Assembly (NCBI GenBank): GCA_029844215.1
Contig: CM056726.1
Location: 33,163,001-33,227,000, forward strand
Source of the DNA: Przewalskia tangutica
Taxonomy: Eukaryota; Streptophyta; Magnoliopsida; Solanales; Solanaceae
DNA: 64,000 nt
Reading direction: 5' to 3'
The notes below the pieces were generated by a model. The model worked only from the letters and a program-made list of their open reading frames with translations, was not told where the DNA came from and did no database searches. A program made the translations under genes and the position numbers. How positions within the stretch are numbered: position 1 is the stretch's first letter; each line of letters begins with the position of its first letter. Shown one piece after another: positions 42,859-54,811 of this stretch.

Positions 42859-44150
42859 ATGCCTCCACGCAAGGAAACCGCGGCCCAGAAGGTCAAGGCA
42901 GCAGAGGGAACTACTAGTAGGACACCGAGGGTTACCAGGGCACAGGCCCAGTCTTTACCAGAGGAGATGTTTCGGACGGTGAGTTCCACGACGTCGCCAA
43001 CTCCAGCAGAGTTTGGGGCGGCAGCAGCGGCTAGTGAGACCGCGATACACGAGCCTCCAGTTACACAGCCTGGAGCGGAGGATATGGGCTACGCGAGATG
43101 GCCCGATTATTAGCCGTGATCGTGGCTAGCGGGAGAGATAGACGGGAGGCAGCGGTTCCGGTTGTACCGTAGCCCACAGAGCCGATAGCTGAGATCGGAC
43201 TTTTGAGTTGCATCCACCGCATTTCTACGGTCGAGACCGAGGATGACCTCGTGATTTTATCCGAAGCTAATGGATCAAGAAAGTGATCAGGGCTTCAGAG
43301 GCAGAGTCGGTATTGTTGGGCTCCCATCGGCTGCGGGATACTGCGGTTGACTGGTATGATTCATGGGAACTATCCCGGGGGGGAGAATGCGCTTCCAGCT
43401 ATTTGGGACGAGTTCTCAAAGGCGTTCCTTGGCCATTTCTTGCCTCCGCAGATGAGGAGGGCTCGGGCCGACAGATTTTTGACACTAAGGCAGAGTGGGA
43501 GGACAGTTCGGGAGTACAATGTAGAGTTTGACTCATTGGCTCGGTATGTACCCGCTTTGGTAGCAGACATGGAGGACAGGGTGCACCGCTATGTCACGTG
43601 GCTCGATGATTACTTGGCCGAGAGTTGTACGGGAGTAGCTCTTCAGCCGGGCATGGACATTGCCCGCATGCAGGCATACGACTGCGCGGTGAACGCAGGG
43701 CCGACGGATTGAGTATCGCCAGAAGAGGCCAGACAACAGGTCCTCTCGGTAGTTTTCGAGGTAGACAACCTCAAGAAGAGATCGGATTTACACCTCACCG
43801 GCTCGGTTGAGCTCCTCCACCATCTTCCAGACGTACAGGGCATTCAGGAGCAGGACAGGGTTCCAGGGCTTCGGGTTTCCAGAGGGACTAGGGTTCCAGT
43901 CAGATGAGACCATCTATACCTCGGTGTGGTCGATGTGGCGAGTGCCATTATGAAGGGTGTCGTGTTACTCCAGGAGTTTGTTATTCTTGTGGCCAGCAGG
44001 GCCATTTGAGGAGAGATTGTCCGTCCAGAGGCGGCGGGAATGTTATGGCTCACCAACGTGGTCGGGTCGGATCTTCGCCTTCGGTGGCGTCGCCCGAGGT
44101 GGTGTTCACGACCAGCAGGCCGCGAGGGTCGTGGTAGGGTCCCAGCCCAG
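42859..44150 (+). pseudogene. Gypsy 3 copy A gag, broken
   Basis: Starts MPPRKETAAQK at 42859. The first open stretch ends at 43113. The capsid region 43100-43290 is scrambled by small indels, and the frame resumes with LRDTAVDWYDSWELS and then FSKAFLGHFLPPQMRRARAD, TVREYNVEFDSLARYVP and LQPGMDIARMQAYD. After another damaged linker, 43904-44137 has CGRCGECHYEGCRV and the intact knuckle CYSCGQQGHLRRDC. The protein would be the capsid precursor. The indels cluster at CAG/CTG triplets relative to gypsy 2. Confidence 0.9.
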
Positions 44151-44530
44151 GTCCTCGAATCGCATCTATGCTATGTCCACCGCCGTGACCGCGAGGCGTC
44201 ACCGGATGTCGCCAGTACATTATTGATTGCATGTTGTGATGTATATGCTTTGATAGATCCAGGTTCTACCTTGTCCTATATATCTCCTCATATTGCTGGT
44301 AGAATAGGGATAGAGCCCGAGTCCATAAGACCTTTTGAGGTAGCTACGCCAGTAGGTGATTCGGTGGTAGCTGAGCGGGTATATAAGGCTTGCCCAGTGA
44401 CTATAGACAGTCGTCAAACTCTAGCCGACTTGATAGAGTTGGATATGACGGACTTTGATGTAATCATAGGTATGGATTGGCTAGCGTCGTGCTATGCCAA
44501 TGTGGACTGTAGAGAGAGATTAGTTCGGTT
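44151..44530 (+). pseudogene. Gypsy 3 copy A protease
   Basis: Within an open frame (44040-44705) it shows ALIDPGSTLSYISPHIAGRI with the catalytic Asp intact, GIEPESIRPFEVATPVGDSV, and DFDVIIGMDWLASCYANVDC. This is a complete-looking protease core; the flanking frame at the gag side is shifted. Confidence 0.88.
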
Positions 44531-45600
44531 CAAGTTTCCTGGTGAGCCGGTTATCGAGTGGAAGGGGAATACTGCATCGCCGAGGGGTAGGTTTATTTCT
44601 TACCTCAAGGCTAGGAAGATGGTGCGGAAGGGGTATATCTACCATATGGTTCGAGTATTCGATACTAAGGCTGAGACACCGACCTTCCGATCGCCCGGTT
44701 GTTAGAGAGTTTTCAGACGTATTCCCAGACGAGCTTCCGGGTATCCCTCCTGAGAGGGAGATTGAGTTTTGCATTGATTTGGCGCCAGACACTCGACCGA
44801 TATCTATTCCGCCATAAAGGATGGCACCTGCCGAGTTGAAGGAATTGAAGGACCAACTGAAGGACTTGCTGGAGAAAGGCTTTATCAGGCCAAGTGTTTC
44901 TCTCTGGGGAGCGCCAGTGTTATTTGTAAAGAAGAAGGATGGGACGCTGCGTATGTGTATTGATTACAGGCAGCTGAACAAGGTAACTATCAAGAACATA
45001 TATCCCCTCCCCAGGATTGATGATTTGTTTGACCAGTTGCAGGGTGCGAGATGTTTTTCCAAGATAGACCTGCGATCTGGTTATCATCAGGTGTGAGTTA
45101 GAGAGGCAGATATCCCGAAGACTGCATTCAGGACCCGGTATGGGCACTATTTGTTCAGGGTGATGTCTTTCGGGTTGACCAACGCCCCGGCGGTATTCAT
45201 GGATTTGATGAACCGGGTGTTCAAGCCATTCTTTGATATGTTCGTGATAGTATTCATTGATGATATACTGGTTTATTCACGCACAGAGCAGGAGCATACA
45301 GATCATTTGAGGACGGTATTAGGAGTCCTCCGAGACCGGCAGTTGTATGTCAAGTTCTCGAAATGCGAGTTTTGGTTGGCTTCAGTGGCTTTCTTAGGGC
45401 ATGTTATCGGGGCCGATGGTATTCGGGTGGATACAAAGAAAGATCGAGGCGCCAAGACTTGGCCTGCACTCCACTACACCGACGGAAGTGCGCCTTTTGG
45501 GCCTCGCAGGTATTATCGGAGGTTTGGAGAAGTTTGCTTCCATTTCAGACCTTTGACTAAGCCGACTCGTAGCAATATGTTCCGGTGGACGGATGCTTGT
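44531..45600 (+). pseudogene. Gypsy 3 copy A reverse transcriptase, two nonsense codons
   Basis: Fingers and palm are well conserved: WGAPVLFVKKKDGTLRMCID, YPLPRIDDLFDQLQGARCFS, then FIDDILVYSR with the Asp pair at 45259-45264. A frame break falls at about 44700. A TAA at about 44815-44817 replaces Tyr, and a TGA at 45097-45099 replaces Arg after GYHQV. Both stops are also present in copy B. The thumb (45440-45550) carries small indels. This copy cannot make the enzyme. Confidence 0.92.
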
Positions 45601-46010
45601 GAGGGAAGTTTTCAGTTGCTAAAGGAGAATCTGACGACCGCCCCAGTTCTTACTCTTCCAGAGGGTTTAGATGGATATGTGGTTTATTGTGACGCTTCAG
45701 TTGTCGGGCTTGGGTGCGTGCTGATGCATCACGGCAGAGTTATAGCTTACGCATCTCGACAGCTTAGGAAGCATGAGAAGAACTATCCCAAACATGACTT
45801 GAGTCGGCGCAGTGATTCATGCCTCAAGATCCGAGACATTATTTGTATGGAGTTCATGTGGATATTTACACGACCACAAGAGTCTCCAAGATATCTTCAC
45901 CGGAGGAGCCGAACTCGGCGCAGACGGTGGTTGGAGCTGCTTAAGGATTACGATATTGATATTCTATACCACCCAAGAAAGGCCAATGTAGTTGCAGATG
46001 CCCTTAGTCG
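45601..46010 (+). pseudogene. Gypsy 3 copy A RNase H
   Basis: The frame 45151-46503 continues through GYVVYCDASVVGLGCVLMHH, VIAYASRQLRKHEKNYPKHD, then a garbled segment (SRRSDSCLKIRDIICMEF) where relatives read the LELAAVIHALKIWRHYLYG block. It returns to WLELLKDYDIDILYHPRKAN. The compensating frame change spans about 45800-45930, so the catalytic Glu/Asp part is destroyed. Confidence 0.88.
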
Positions 46011-47195
46011 CAGATCGATGGGTAGTCTGTCTGATGTACAGCCAGAGAAAAGGGATATGGTCCGAGAGTTACATCAGCTAGCAAGCCTTGGGGTTCGTTT
46101 GGTTGATTCTGATAGTGATGGAGTTCGGGTTCGAGAGGTTGCCGAGTCTTCCATCATCGAGAAGGTGAAGAGGCGACAGTATGAGGATCCGATTATGGTA
46201 CGGTATCGAGATGCAGCTCTCCAGGAGGAGAATAGTCTATTTGAGGTAGCACCTGATGGGGTGCTAAGCTTCGAGGGCCGGTTGTGTGTTCCCGATGTGA
46301 CAGGACTTCGTCAGCAGATTCTGGGGGAGGCACACAGTGCTCATTATTCTATTCACCCGGGGTCAACTAAGATGTACCATGACCTCAGGTGTATGTATTG
46401 GTGGGATGGCCTGAAGAGGGACGTGGCCGGTTTTGTTGCACAGTGTCCTAATTGTCAGCAGGTTAAGGTTGAGCACCGTAGCGGTGGCTATTACAGCTAT
46501 TGATATTCCGATGGAAGTGGGAGGTGATCAACATGGACTTTATTACAGGTTACCTACCACTCGCAGGAAGCATGATTTCATTTGGGTGATTGTCGTCGAT
46601 TTAAATCAGCCCATTTTCTTCCATCAGACGACTTTTTCGCCGAGGATTACGCAAGATCAGTATATCGTGAGATTGTGAGATCGCACGAGTTCCTATATCG
46701 ATTATTTCGCATGCAGGGCCCCATGCGCTAACTCCGAGGTCCTTCCGAAGGATTAGGGACACAGTGAGTCTCAAGACGGCGCTTCATCCTCGCATCGACG
46801 ACGTGCCGAGCGCACTATCCAGACACTTGAGGATATGCTGAGGGCTTGTGTTATTGATTTCAGGGGTAGCTGGGAGGATCATTTACCTCTGGTGGAGTTT
46901 GTTTATAACAACAGCTACCATTCTAGTATTCAGATGACACCTTATGAGGCCTTATATGGGAGGAAGTGCATGTCACCGATAGGCTGGTTTGAAGTGGGAG
47001 AAGTTCAGTTAGTCGGGCCAGACTTGGTTCAGCAGGCAGTGGATAAGGTGAAGCTTATCCAGGAGCGGTTATTGTCAGCTCAGAGTCAACAGAAGTCGTA
47101 TGCAGATCATCGGCGTCGACACTTGGAGTTTGAGGTAGATGATTGGGTCTTCCTGAAAGTGTCACCCATGAAAGGCGTGATGAGATTTGGGAAGT
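46011..47195 (+). pseudogene. Gypsy 3 copy A integrase, core broken
   Basis: The N-terminal part is intact: SLFEVAPDGVLSFEGRLCVP, YSIHPGSTKMYHDLRCMYWW and CPNCQQVKVEH (H2C2 zinc finger). After about 46480 the DDE core is broken by a series of small indels: the first Asp block is partly readable (MDFIT-like in another frame) and the middle lacks a frame. It recovers at 46835 with DFRGSWEDHLPLVEFVYNNS, YEALYGRKCMSPIGWFEVGE and the tail. A TAA stop follows FGK at about 47195; copy B has AAA-type Lys text there. Confidence 0.9.
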
Positions 47196-47608
47196 AAGGG
47201 AAACTTAGCCCAAGGTACATTGGGCCTTATCAGATTGTCCGTAGGGTAGGCAAGGTTGCCTATGAGTTGGATTTGTCGTCCGATCTGGAGGCAGTACATC
47301 CAGTTTTTCACGTGTCTATGTTGCGGAAATGTATTGGAGATCCGTCCAGAGTGCACCCGATTCATGATGTCCAGGTGACAGAGGGGTTATCGTATGAGGA
47401 GAGTCCCATAGCGATACTCGATCGTCAAGTTAGGCGACTTCGGACGAAGGACGTGGCTTCCGTCAAAGTCTTATGGCGGAACGAGAACAGGGAGGAGATG
47501 ACGTGGGAAGCAGAGGATGACATGATGAAGAAGTATCCTCACTTATTTCCTACACCTCCAGGTAACCCACTTTCCTGCTTATTAGTTTTATTTAGCAATT
47601 ACGCTTAA
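47196..47608 (+). pseudogene. Gypsy 3 copy A integrase tail and chromodomain
   Basis: Continues from GKLSPRYIGPYQ to DLEAVHPVFHVSMLRKCIGD and a chromodomain (ILDRQVRRLRTKDVASVKVL, NREEMTWEAEDDMMKKYPHL). It is nearly identical to copy B at 54812-55225. In chromoviruses this domain guides integration into heterochromatin. Confidence 0.92.
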
Positions 47609-47698
47609 GTATTGTTGTGGCATGTGGAGCGTCTTTAATTGAAAAAGAATAGTTAAAAGGGTCTATGTCGATATCGTGATTCGAGTAAGCCTAGAAGG

Positions 47699-47733
47699 AA
47701 CGTTCGGGAAGAATGTTTCTAAGGGGGGGAGAA
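47699..47733 (+). other. Gypsy 3 copy A polypurine tract and decayed hairpin
   Basis: AAGGGGGGGAGAA (47721-47733) precedes LTR B. Upstream AACGTTCG/AGAATGTT (47699-47717) is the imperfect form of the stem that is perfect in copy B, gypsy 1 and gypsy 2. Confidence 0.8.
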
Positions 47734-48009
47734 TGTTATACCCCGTAGTTCTGGCCATACGTGTGAGAGCGTACGAAAGGAGTAAGACTCAAAATTTTCG
47801 AAAGATAGGTTGACGGATTATTTTGGACGGGTTTTTAGTTAACTTTGAGGCGGGTTATGACCCGTTACATTGAGAGTTCCTAAGTGTTTCAAAGGCCTAG
47901 TGTGTAGTTCGCTGAGTCTAGTTTCCAACGCAACCAACCGTTCGTCGATAGGACATCGGAGTATGAAGTTATGGGAGTTACAAGTTCAGTGCGCAGACGG
48001 ACGAGAAGG

Positions 48010-48150
48010 TGTTTGGCCGTGAGCCAAATGTTCGAGGGTTCGAGGTTGCAGCCGCCATGAGCCGGAAGCGAGGGCGGCGCGGAATGTTCCGGGAGTCAGC
48101 AGAGTTTCACGCGCGCAACCGCAGGCCGCGCGCCGAGGCGGGTTTTGCGA
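48010..48150. repeat. GC-rich cassette in gypsy 3 LTR B, degraded
   Basis: Corresponds to 40205-40365 and 55635-55765, but the palindromic cores are broken by small deletions (for example GCCGCCATGAGCCGG, GGGCGGCGCGG). Confidence 0.7.
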
Positions 48151-48241
48151 AGCTGAGTGGAAAATTCTGCACTGTTTTGTTTTAAAAGAGGCCATGGGTG
48201 GGTGAAAAGTGTCCCCCCCCCCATCTGATTTTTGCATGTCT

Positions 48242-48273
48242 TATATATTGACCAAGTCTTGAAGACTTGGTCA
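48242..48273 (+). promoter_or_regulatory. TATA box with adjoining 25-bp palindrome, LTR B
   Basis: Same TATATAT and perfect 12-bp-arm palindrome as in LTR A, at 48242-48248 and 48249-48273. Confidence 0.7.
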
Positions 48274-50420
48274 TCTTTCAAGTCTTTCTCTCTCTCTAAG
48301 CAAAAGCTCTCACTTCTCTCTACAATTTCAAGAGGAATTCAAAGCTTAAGGAAAATCTTAAAAGTTAGGACAAGAATGAAGCTTGTGGTTAGCTTGTAGG
48401 AGTTGTTGTGGTGGTGTTCTTGGAAAAGAGGCTAGCAAAATTGTTGGAATAATTTTGGCTAAAGCTCTAAGGTAACAATTCTTCTCTTGTAGCTAGTTAT
48501 TGATGTTGCATGTGAAGAAGAAGGAACTTGTAGTAGTAAATAATGCTCTTAGATTCGTTGCATTTAAGAAATATGGTATGGATATGAAAGAATTGGTTAA
48601 GAAGGTTATGTGAGCATGTTGTAGCCTAAAAACTACCTTAAACTTGTTAAGTTAATTGTTGTACATTATGGGGAAGAATTTTACACACCCAAGTTTATGT
48701 GTGTAATCCCCTTTGAAATGTTTGGATTGTTGGGCCTTAAATGTGGCGTTTGGATGTTGAATTCGGCCTTGAAAGAGGTGGCAAAGTATGTAGAAACAAA
48801 GGAAATACTGCCCAATTTTCCATAGAAATTAGTAACTTTGAACTTGAAAATGTCTACATTGAAACTAGAAGTTAATAAACATATTATGGTCATTATAGGT
48901 TGACATATTACGTGCGGTATTTTGGACTTAGCAAGTGGATTGACCGAAGAGGTATGTGGAACTTTCTTATCTCTTGAGCATGAGTAGTTGTACCTATGTA
49001 GTACGGTAGACGTACAAAGATTTGACATTCTTCACTTGTTTTAAGTATATGATACTTGTTTCGTTTTAAAGTATAAGTCCCTTGGATAAAGGGAGATGTG
49101 TTTGACTAGTGTATAATGATAATATAACAACTTTATGGGAAGTTAGTTGTATTGGCTTTATCAAAGGTTAACAAGGAAAGGTTTACTCCAAGTAAAATAA
49201 GTACGAGCAAAAGGATTTGAATTTGTGGAAGGCAAATTGTTTTTAAGGCATTAATTGCCTAAGGTTTTAAAAGGGATGAAGTCACTTGATTTTAGAAGCC
49301 TATTGTATTTTTAAAGGTAAACGTAACTTGCTTTGAAAAGTTGTCGTGACTTGATACTACGGTTATTAGTATCTTGGGAGTTTACATAAAAAGAAGTCAT
49401 TTTCTTAAAAGGTTTAAGAAATGTGGTACTTGGGTTAAATTCCCGGATTTTCTTTTAAAATGACATGTAGTGCCTTAAGTAACTAAAATGAGAGGATGTA
49501 CTAGAAATATTATTAAGGAGTTAGGAGATATTCTTAACTTGCTTACGTTTACGTTATGATAAGTCGGTAGCGCTTATGTTATGTATGATAGCCGGTTGTG
49601 CTGATTTATGTATTATTATTATTATTATTACTATTTATGCCATGGATTTGCTACCCATGATGCGAGTGCGGCGCTTGTACTCACGCGACACGTGGTCCAT
49701 ACGGTGAAATAGTCCCATGCGAGGCGGATGACCTCACGCGGTGAAATAGTCTCACGCGGGTGAAATAGTCCCATGCGAGGTGATGACCTTACGCGGTCCA
49801 CAGACCCATGCGTTAAATAGTCCTGTGGTAGGATTGCTTAATGATACTACGAGCGGAGATCCTGTTTTGATCACGAGCCTCCTATTTTATGCAGAAAGTT
49901 TATACTTGTTACTCTCATTGTTAGTAAGGCACGAGGTACGTATTTTTGACTCTCTTCCACGACTCCAGCTTTCTTTTAAACTTATGATATTATTACGCAT
50001 TTTCCGCTTTACATACTTGGTACATATCAGGTAATCCCTTCCTGGGCCGCTCATGCCGCAGGCGGTGGTAAGAGTGGTGGATCCTCATTCTTAGGATCTT
50101 GCTCGTGTGTCGAGCTCCATTTCTCCGAGGCTCGACTTTTGCACTGCTTCTCCGGTGTTGTAGATATTTGTACATTCAGGCATGACGGGCCCCGTCCGCC
50201 ATAGTGTTTTACTCTTTCTGAGGTCCGTAGTCCCGTATAGCTTGGGTTGTTAAGGATGTAATCGTCGCTTTGTTGTATTGTAGAGGTAGCCTTTTTGGGT
50301 TAGCTCGCTTATTTTATATACGGGTTCTTGTTGAGTTTATTTTCCGCCGTTTTCTCGATGTTGTATCACGCGGTGCCCGGTAAGGCACCACCACGGTCCG
50401 TGGTCGGGTCGTGACAAAAG

Positions 50421-50431
50421 TGGTATCGAGC
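50421..50431 (+). other. Gypsy 3 copy B primer binding site, damaged
   Basis: Reads TGGTATCGAGC, one base shorter than TGGTATCAGAGC, with the CAGAG changed to CGAG. It would weaken primer pairing if the change is real. Confidence 0.8.
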
Positions 50432-50619
50432 GATTAATCCTCGTAGCGGTCTACAGGCCGTATCTAGTAGAGTCTTGATTATCGGTGTGTTGTGCACCAC
50501 ATCTATAATCAGGAGGCTGCAGGATATTTAGGATTAGTTTCTATTCTTTCACTCTAAGATCGTGCAATAGAGTTGTGTTATAGGTTGAACTCCCTCTGAC
50601 ATATTTTCCTATATCAGTT

Positions 50620-51890
50620 ATGCCTCCACGCAAGGCAACCGTAGCCCAGAAGGGCAAGGCAGCAGAGGGAAATACTTGTAGGACACCGAGGGTTACCAGG
50701 GCACAGGCCCAGTCTTTACCAGAGGAGATGTTTCGGACGGCGAGTTCCACGACGTCGCCAACTCCAGCAGAGTTTGGGCGGCAGCGGCCATCGAGACCGC
50801 GATACACGAGCCTCCGCCATACACCGAGCGAAGGACGACGGAGGCGCTGGTTCCGGCCAGACCAGAATTTCACAGAGCCGATACTGAGATCGCGGACTTT
50901 TGAGTCAAGACACCGTAGTTCTACGGTCGAGACTCGAGGATGACCTCGTGAGTTTATCCGACGCATAATGGATCATGAGAGTGATCGTGGCTTCAGAGGC
51001 GTAGTCGGTATTGTTGGGCTCTCATCGGCCATGGATACCGGCTGGATCGGTATGATTCATGGGAACTATCCAGGCGGGAGCATGCGCTTCCAGCTATTTG
51101 GGACGAGTTCTCAGAGGCGTTCCTTGGCCATTTCTTGCCTCCGCAGATAAGGAGGGCTCGGGCCGACAAATTTTTGACACTAAGGTAGAGTGGGCGGACA
51201 GTTCGGGAGTACAATGTAGAGTTTGACTCATTGGCTCGGTATGTACCCGCTTTGGTAGCAGACATGGAGGACAGGGTGCACCGCTATGTCACAGGGCTCG
51301 ATGATTACTTGCCGAGAGTTGCACGGAGTAGCTCTTCACCGGCATGGACATTGCCCGCACGCAGCATATGCACTGTGCGAGGAACGCAGGGCCGACGGAT
51401 TGACAGTATCGCAGAAGAGGCCGATGCAGGTCCTCCGTAGTTTTCGAGGTAGACAACCTCGGCAGAGACAGATTTGCACTCACCGCAGAGCGCCGCTCCA
51501 CCATCTTCCTGGACGACAGGCATTCAGAGCGGGACAGTGGTTCCAGGCTTCGTTCCTGTGAGGACCGTGGTTCCAATCGACGAGACCATATATACCTCGC
51601 CGTGGTCGATGTGGCGAGTGAAATTACGGCGATGTCGTGTTACTCGTGGATGCAGGCCATTTGAGGAGAGATTGTCCGCCCGCAGGCGGCGGGAATGTTA
51701 TGGCTCACCAACCGTGGTCGGGTCGGATCTTCGCCTTCGGTGGCGATGCGCCGAGGGCGGTGTTCACGGACCAGCAGCCGCGCAGGTCGTGGTAGGTTCC
51801 AGCCCAGCGTCCTCGTAACCGCATCTATGCTATGTCCACCGTCGTGACCGCGAGGCGCCACCGATGTCGCCGCACGTACATTATTGATTG
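50620..51890 (+). pseudogene. Gypsy 3 copy B gag, heavily broken
   Basis: Starts MPPRKATVAQKG at 50620, with PRVTRAQAQSLPEEMF as in copy A. From about 50790 it is disrupted by many short indels. Readable islands are RRALADKFLT-like text at about 51150, FDSLARYVPALVADMEDRVH near 51235-51290, and a damaged knuckle region (51590-51690) in which the first Cys pair is lost. The islands between the damaged patches match copy A almost exactly. Confidence 0.88.
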
Positions 51891-52190
51891 CATGTTGTGA
51901 TGTATATGCTTTGATAGATCCGTGTTCTACCTTGTCCTATATATCTCCTCATATTCGGGTAGAATAGGGATAGAGCCCGAGTCCATAAGACCTTTTGAGG
52001 TGGCTACGCCAGTATGTGATTCAGTGGTAGCTGAGCGGGTATATAAGGCTTGCCCAGTGACTATAGACAGTCGTCAGACTCTAGCCGACTTGATAGAGTT
52101 GGATATGACGGACTTTGATGTAATCATGGGTATGGATTGGCTAGCGTCGTGTTATGCCAATGTGGACTGTAGAGAGAGATTAGTTCGGTT
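51891..52190 (+). pseudogene. Gypsy 3 copy B protease
   Basis: Readable as ALIDPCST-like text (Gly region altered) then GRIGIEPESIRPFEVATPV and DFDVIMGMDWLASCYANVDC. The Asp of the active site is kept. The frame is continuous from 51922 into the following segment. Confidence 0.85.
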
Positions 52191-53280
52191 CCAGCCACGC
52201 GAGCCGTTATCGAGTGGAAGGAATATCGCATCGCCGGTGGTAGGTTTATTTCTTACCTCAAGGCTAGGAAGATGGTGCAGAAGGGTTATATCTACCATAT
52301 GGTTCGAGTATTCGATACTAAGGCTGAGACACCGGACCTTCAGTCAGTTCCGGTTGTTAGAGAGTTTTCAGACGTATTCCCGCACGAAGCTTCGCATCCT
52401 CCTGAGAGGGAGATTGAGTTTTGCATTGATTTGGCGCCAGACACTCGACCGATATCTATTCCGCCATAAAGGATGGCACCTGCCGAGTTGAAGGAATTGA
52501 AGGACCAACTGAAGGACTAGCTGGAGAAAGGCTTTATCAAAGCGTGTTTCTCCCGGCGAGCGCTGTTATTATTTGTAAAGAAGAAGGATGGACGCCGCAG
52601 ATGTGTATTGATTACAGGCAGCTGAACAATGTAACTATCAAGAACATATATCCCCTCCCCAGGATTGATGATTTGTTTGACCAGTTGCAGGGTGCGAGAT
52701 GTTTTTCCAAGATAGACCTGCGATCTGGTTATCATCAGGTGTGAGTTAGAGAGGCAGATATCCCGAAGACTGCATTCAGGACCCGGTATGAGCACTATGA
52801 GTTCAGGGTGATGTCTTTCGGTCACCAGCGCCTCCGGCCAGATTCATGGATTGATGAACCGTGTTCAAGCCATTATCGATATGTTCGTGATAGTATTCAT
52901 TGATGATATCCTCGTTTATTCACGCACAGAGCGAGCGAGCATACTGATCATTCGGCGACGGTATCGAGTCCTCCGACTGCAGATTGTATGCCAAGTTCTC
53001 AAACGCGAGTTTTGGTCGCTTCATGGCTTTCTTAGTGGCATGTTATCGGGCCGGTATTCGGTGGATACAAAGAAAGATCGAGGCAAGAAGACTGGCCTGC
53101 ACTCCACCAAACCGACGGAAGTTCGCAGCCTGGGCCTCACTGGTATTATCGGAGGTTGTGGAGAAGTTTGCTTCCATTTCAAAGACCTTTGACTAAGTCG
53201 ACTCGTAAAATGGCATGTTCCGCCGATCTAATGCTTGAGGAAAGTTTTCAGCTAAAGGAGGTCGACGACCGCCTCAGCTT
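52191..53280 (+). pseudogene. Gypsy 3 copy B reverse transcriptase, broken
   Basis: Contains the same TAA (about 52466-52468) and TGA (52742-52744) nonsense codons as copy A, plus a further TAG at about 52518. Conserved islands: YPLPRIDDLFDQLQGARCFS, KIDLRSGYHQV and VFIDDILVYSRTE. The segments 52530-52610 and 52820-53280 are filled with small indels relative to copy A. Confidence 0.9.
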
Positions 53281-53650
53281 TACTCTTCCGCAGGGTTTAG
53301 ATGGATATGTGGTTTATTGTGACGCCTGTGTGTCGGGCTTGGAGTGCGCCGATGCAAAGACGACAGAGTTATAGCTTACGCATCTCGACAGCTTAGGAAG
53401 AATGAGAAGAATTATCCCACACATGACTTGGAGTTGGCAGCAGTGATTCATGCCTTGAAGATCTGGAGACATTATTTGTATGGAGTTCATGTGGATATTT
53501 ACACATACCACAAGAGTCTCCAGTATATCTTCACCGAGGAGCTGAATTTCATGCAGACGTGGGTTGAGCCGCCAAGGATTACGATGTTGATATTCTATAC
53601 CACCCAGGAAAGGCCAATGTAGTTGCAGATGCCCTTAGTCGCAGATCGAT
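53281..53650 (+). pseudogene. Gypsy 3 copy B RNase H
   Basis: Here the central part is better preserved than in copy A: VIAYASRQLRKNEKNYPTHD, LELAAVIHALKIWRHYLYGV and HVDIYTYHKSLQYIF. The TDHKS-type motif reads TYHKS, so its Asp is lost. The initial CDAS block and the following QRE-type block carry indels. Confidence 0.87.
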
Positions 53651-54811
53651 GGGTAATCTGTCTGATGTACAGCCATAGAAAAGGGATATGGTCCGAGAGT
53701 TACATCAGCTAGCAAGCCTTGGGGTTCGTTTGGTTGATTCTGATAGTGATGGAGTTCGGGTTCGAGAAGTTGCCGAGTCTTCCATCATCGAGAAGGTGAA
53801 GAGGCGACAGTATGAGGATCCGATTATGGTACGGTATCGAGATGCAGCTCTCCAGGAGGAGAAGAGTCTATTTGAGGTAGCACCTGATGGGGTGCTAAGC
53901 TTCGAGGGCCGATTGTGTGTTCCCGATGTGACAGGACTTCGTCAGCAAATTCTGGGGGAGGCACACAGTGTTCGTTATTCTATTCACCCGGGGTCAACTA
54001 AGATGTACCATAACCTCAGGTGTATGTATTGGTGGGATGGCCTGAAGAGGGACGTGGCCGGTTTTGTTGCACAGTGTCCTAATTGTCAGCAGGTTAAGGT
54101 TGAGCACCGTAAGCTCGGGCTATTACAGTTATTGATATTCCGATGTGGAAGTGGGAGGTGATCAACATGGACTTTATTACAGGGTTACCTACCACTCAGA
54201 TGAAGCATGATTCCATTTGGGTGATTGTCGACAGTTGACGAAATCAGCCCATTTTCTTCCAACGGGACGACTTTTTCGCCGAGGATTACGCCAGATCAGA
54301 TATCGTGAGATTGTGAGATCGCACGAGTTCCTATATCGATTATTTCGCATGCAGGGCCCGGCCGCGGCTAACTTCGAGGTCCTTCCGGCGGATTAGGACA
54401 CAGTGAGTCTCAAGACGGCGCTTCATCCTCGTGACCGACAGACAGCCGATCGCACTATCCGCACACTCGAGGATATGTCGCGCTTGTGTTATTGATTTCG
54501 TGGTACCGAGGATCATTTACCTCGTGGAGTTTGCTTATAACAACGGCTACCATTCTAGTATTCGATGGCACCTTATGAGGCCTTCTATGAGGAAGTGCAG
54601 TCACCGATAGGCTGGTTTGAAGGGAGAAGTTCATTAGTCGGGCCGCACTTGGTTCAAGAGTGGCGGATAAGGTGAAGCTTATCCCCGAGCGGTTATTTCA
54701 CTCGAGTCGATGGTCGACGCAGATCATCGGCGTCGACACTTGGAGTTTGAGGTAGATGATTGGGTCTTCCTGAAAGTGTCACCCATGAAAGGCGTGATGA
54801 GATTTGGGAAG
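53651..54811 (+). pseudogene. Gypsy 3 copy B integrase, core broken
   Basis: The open stretch 53688-54161 has the same zinc finger text as copy A (YSIHPGSTKMYHNLRCMYWW, CPNCQQVKVEH). From about 54200 to 54720 the DDE core is disrupted by dense short indels. The tail recovers at about 54715 with DHRRRHLEFEVDDWVFLKVS. It is not functional. Confidence 0.9.

Larger units (their letters stand above)
47734..50416 (+). repeat. Gypsy 3 LTR B (2683 bp, shared middle LTR)
   Basis: Starts TGTTATACCCCGTAG and ends GGGTCGTGACA. It serves as 3' LTR of copy A and 5' LTR of copy B. The AT-rich body (48170-49670) is almost identical to LTR A and LTR C, whereas 48000-48160 and 49670-50460 hold many small differences, mostly at CAG/CTG triplets. 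Confidence 0.95.
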
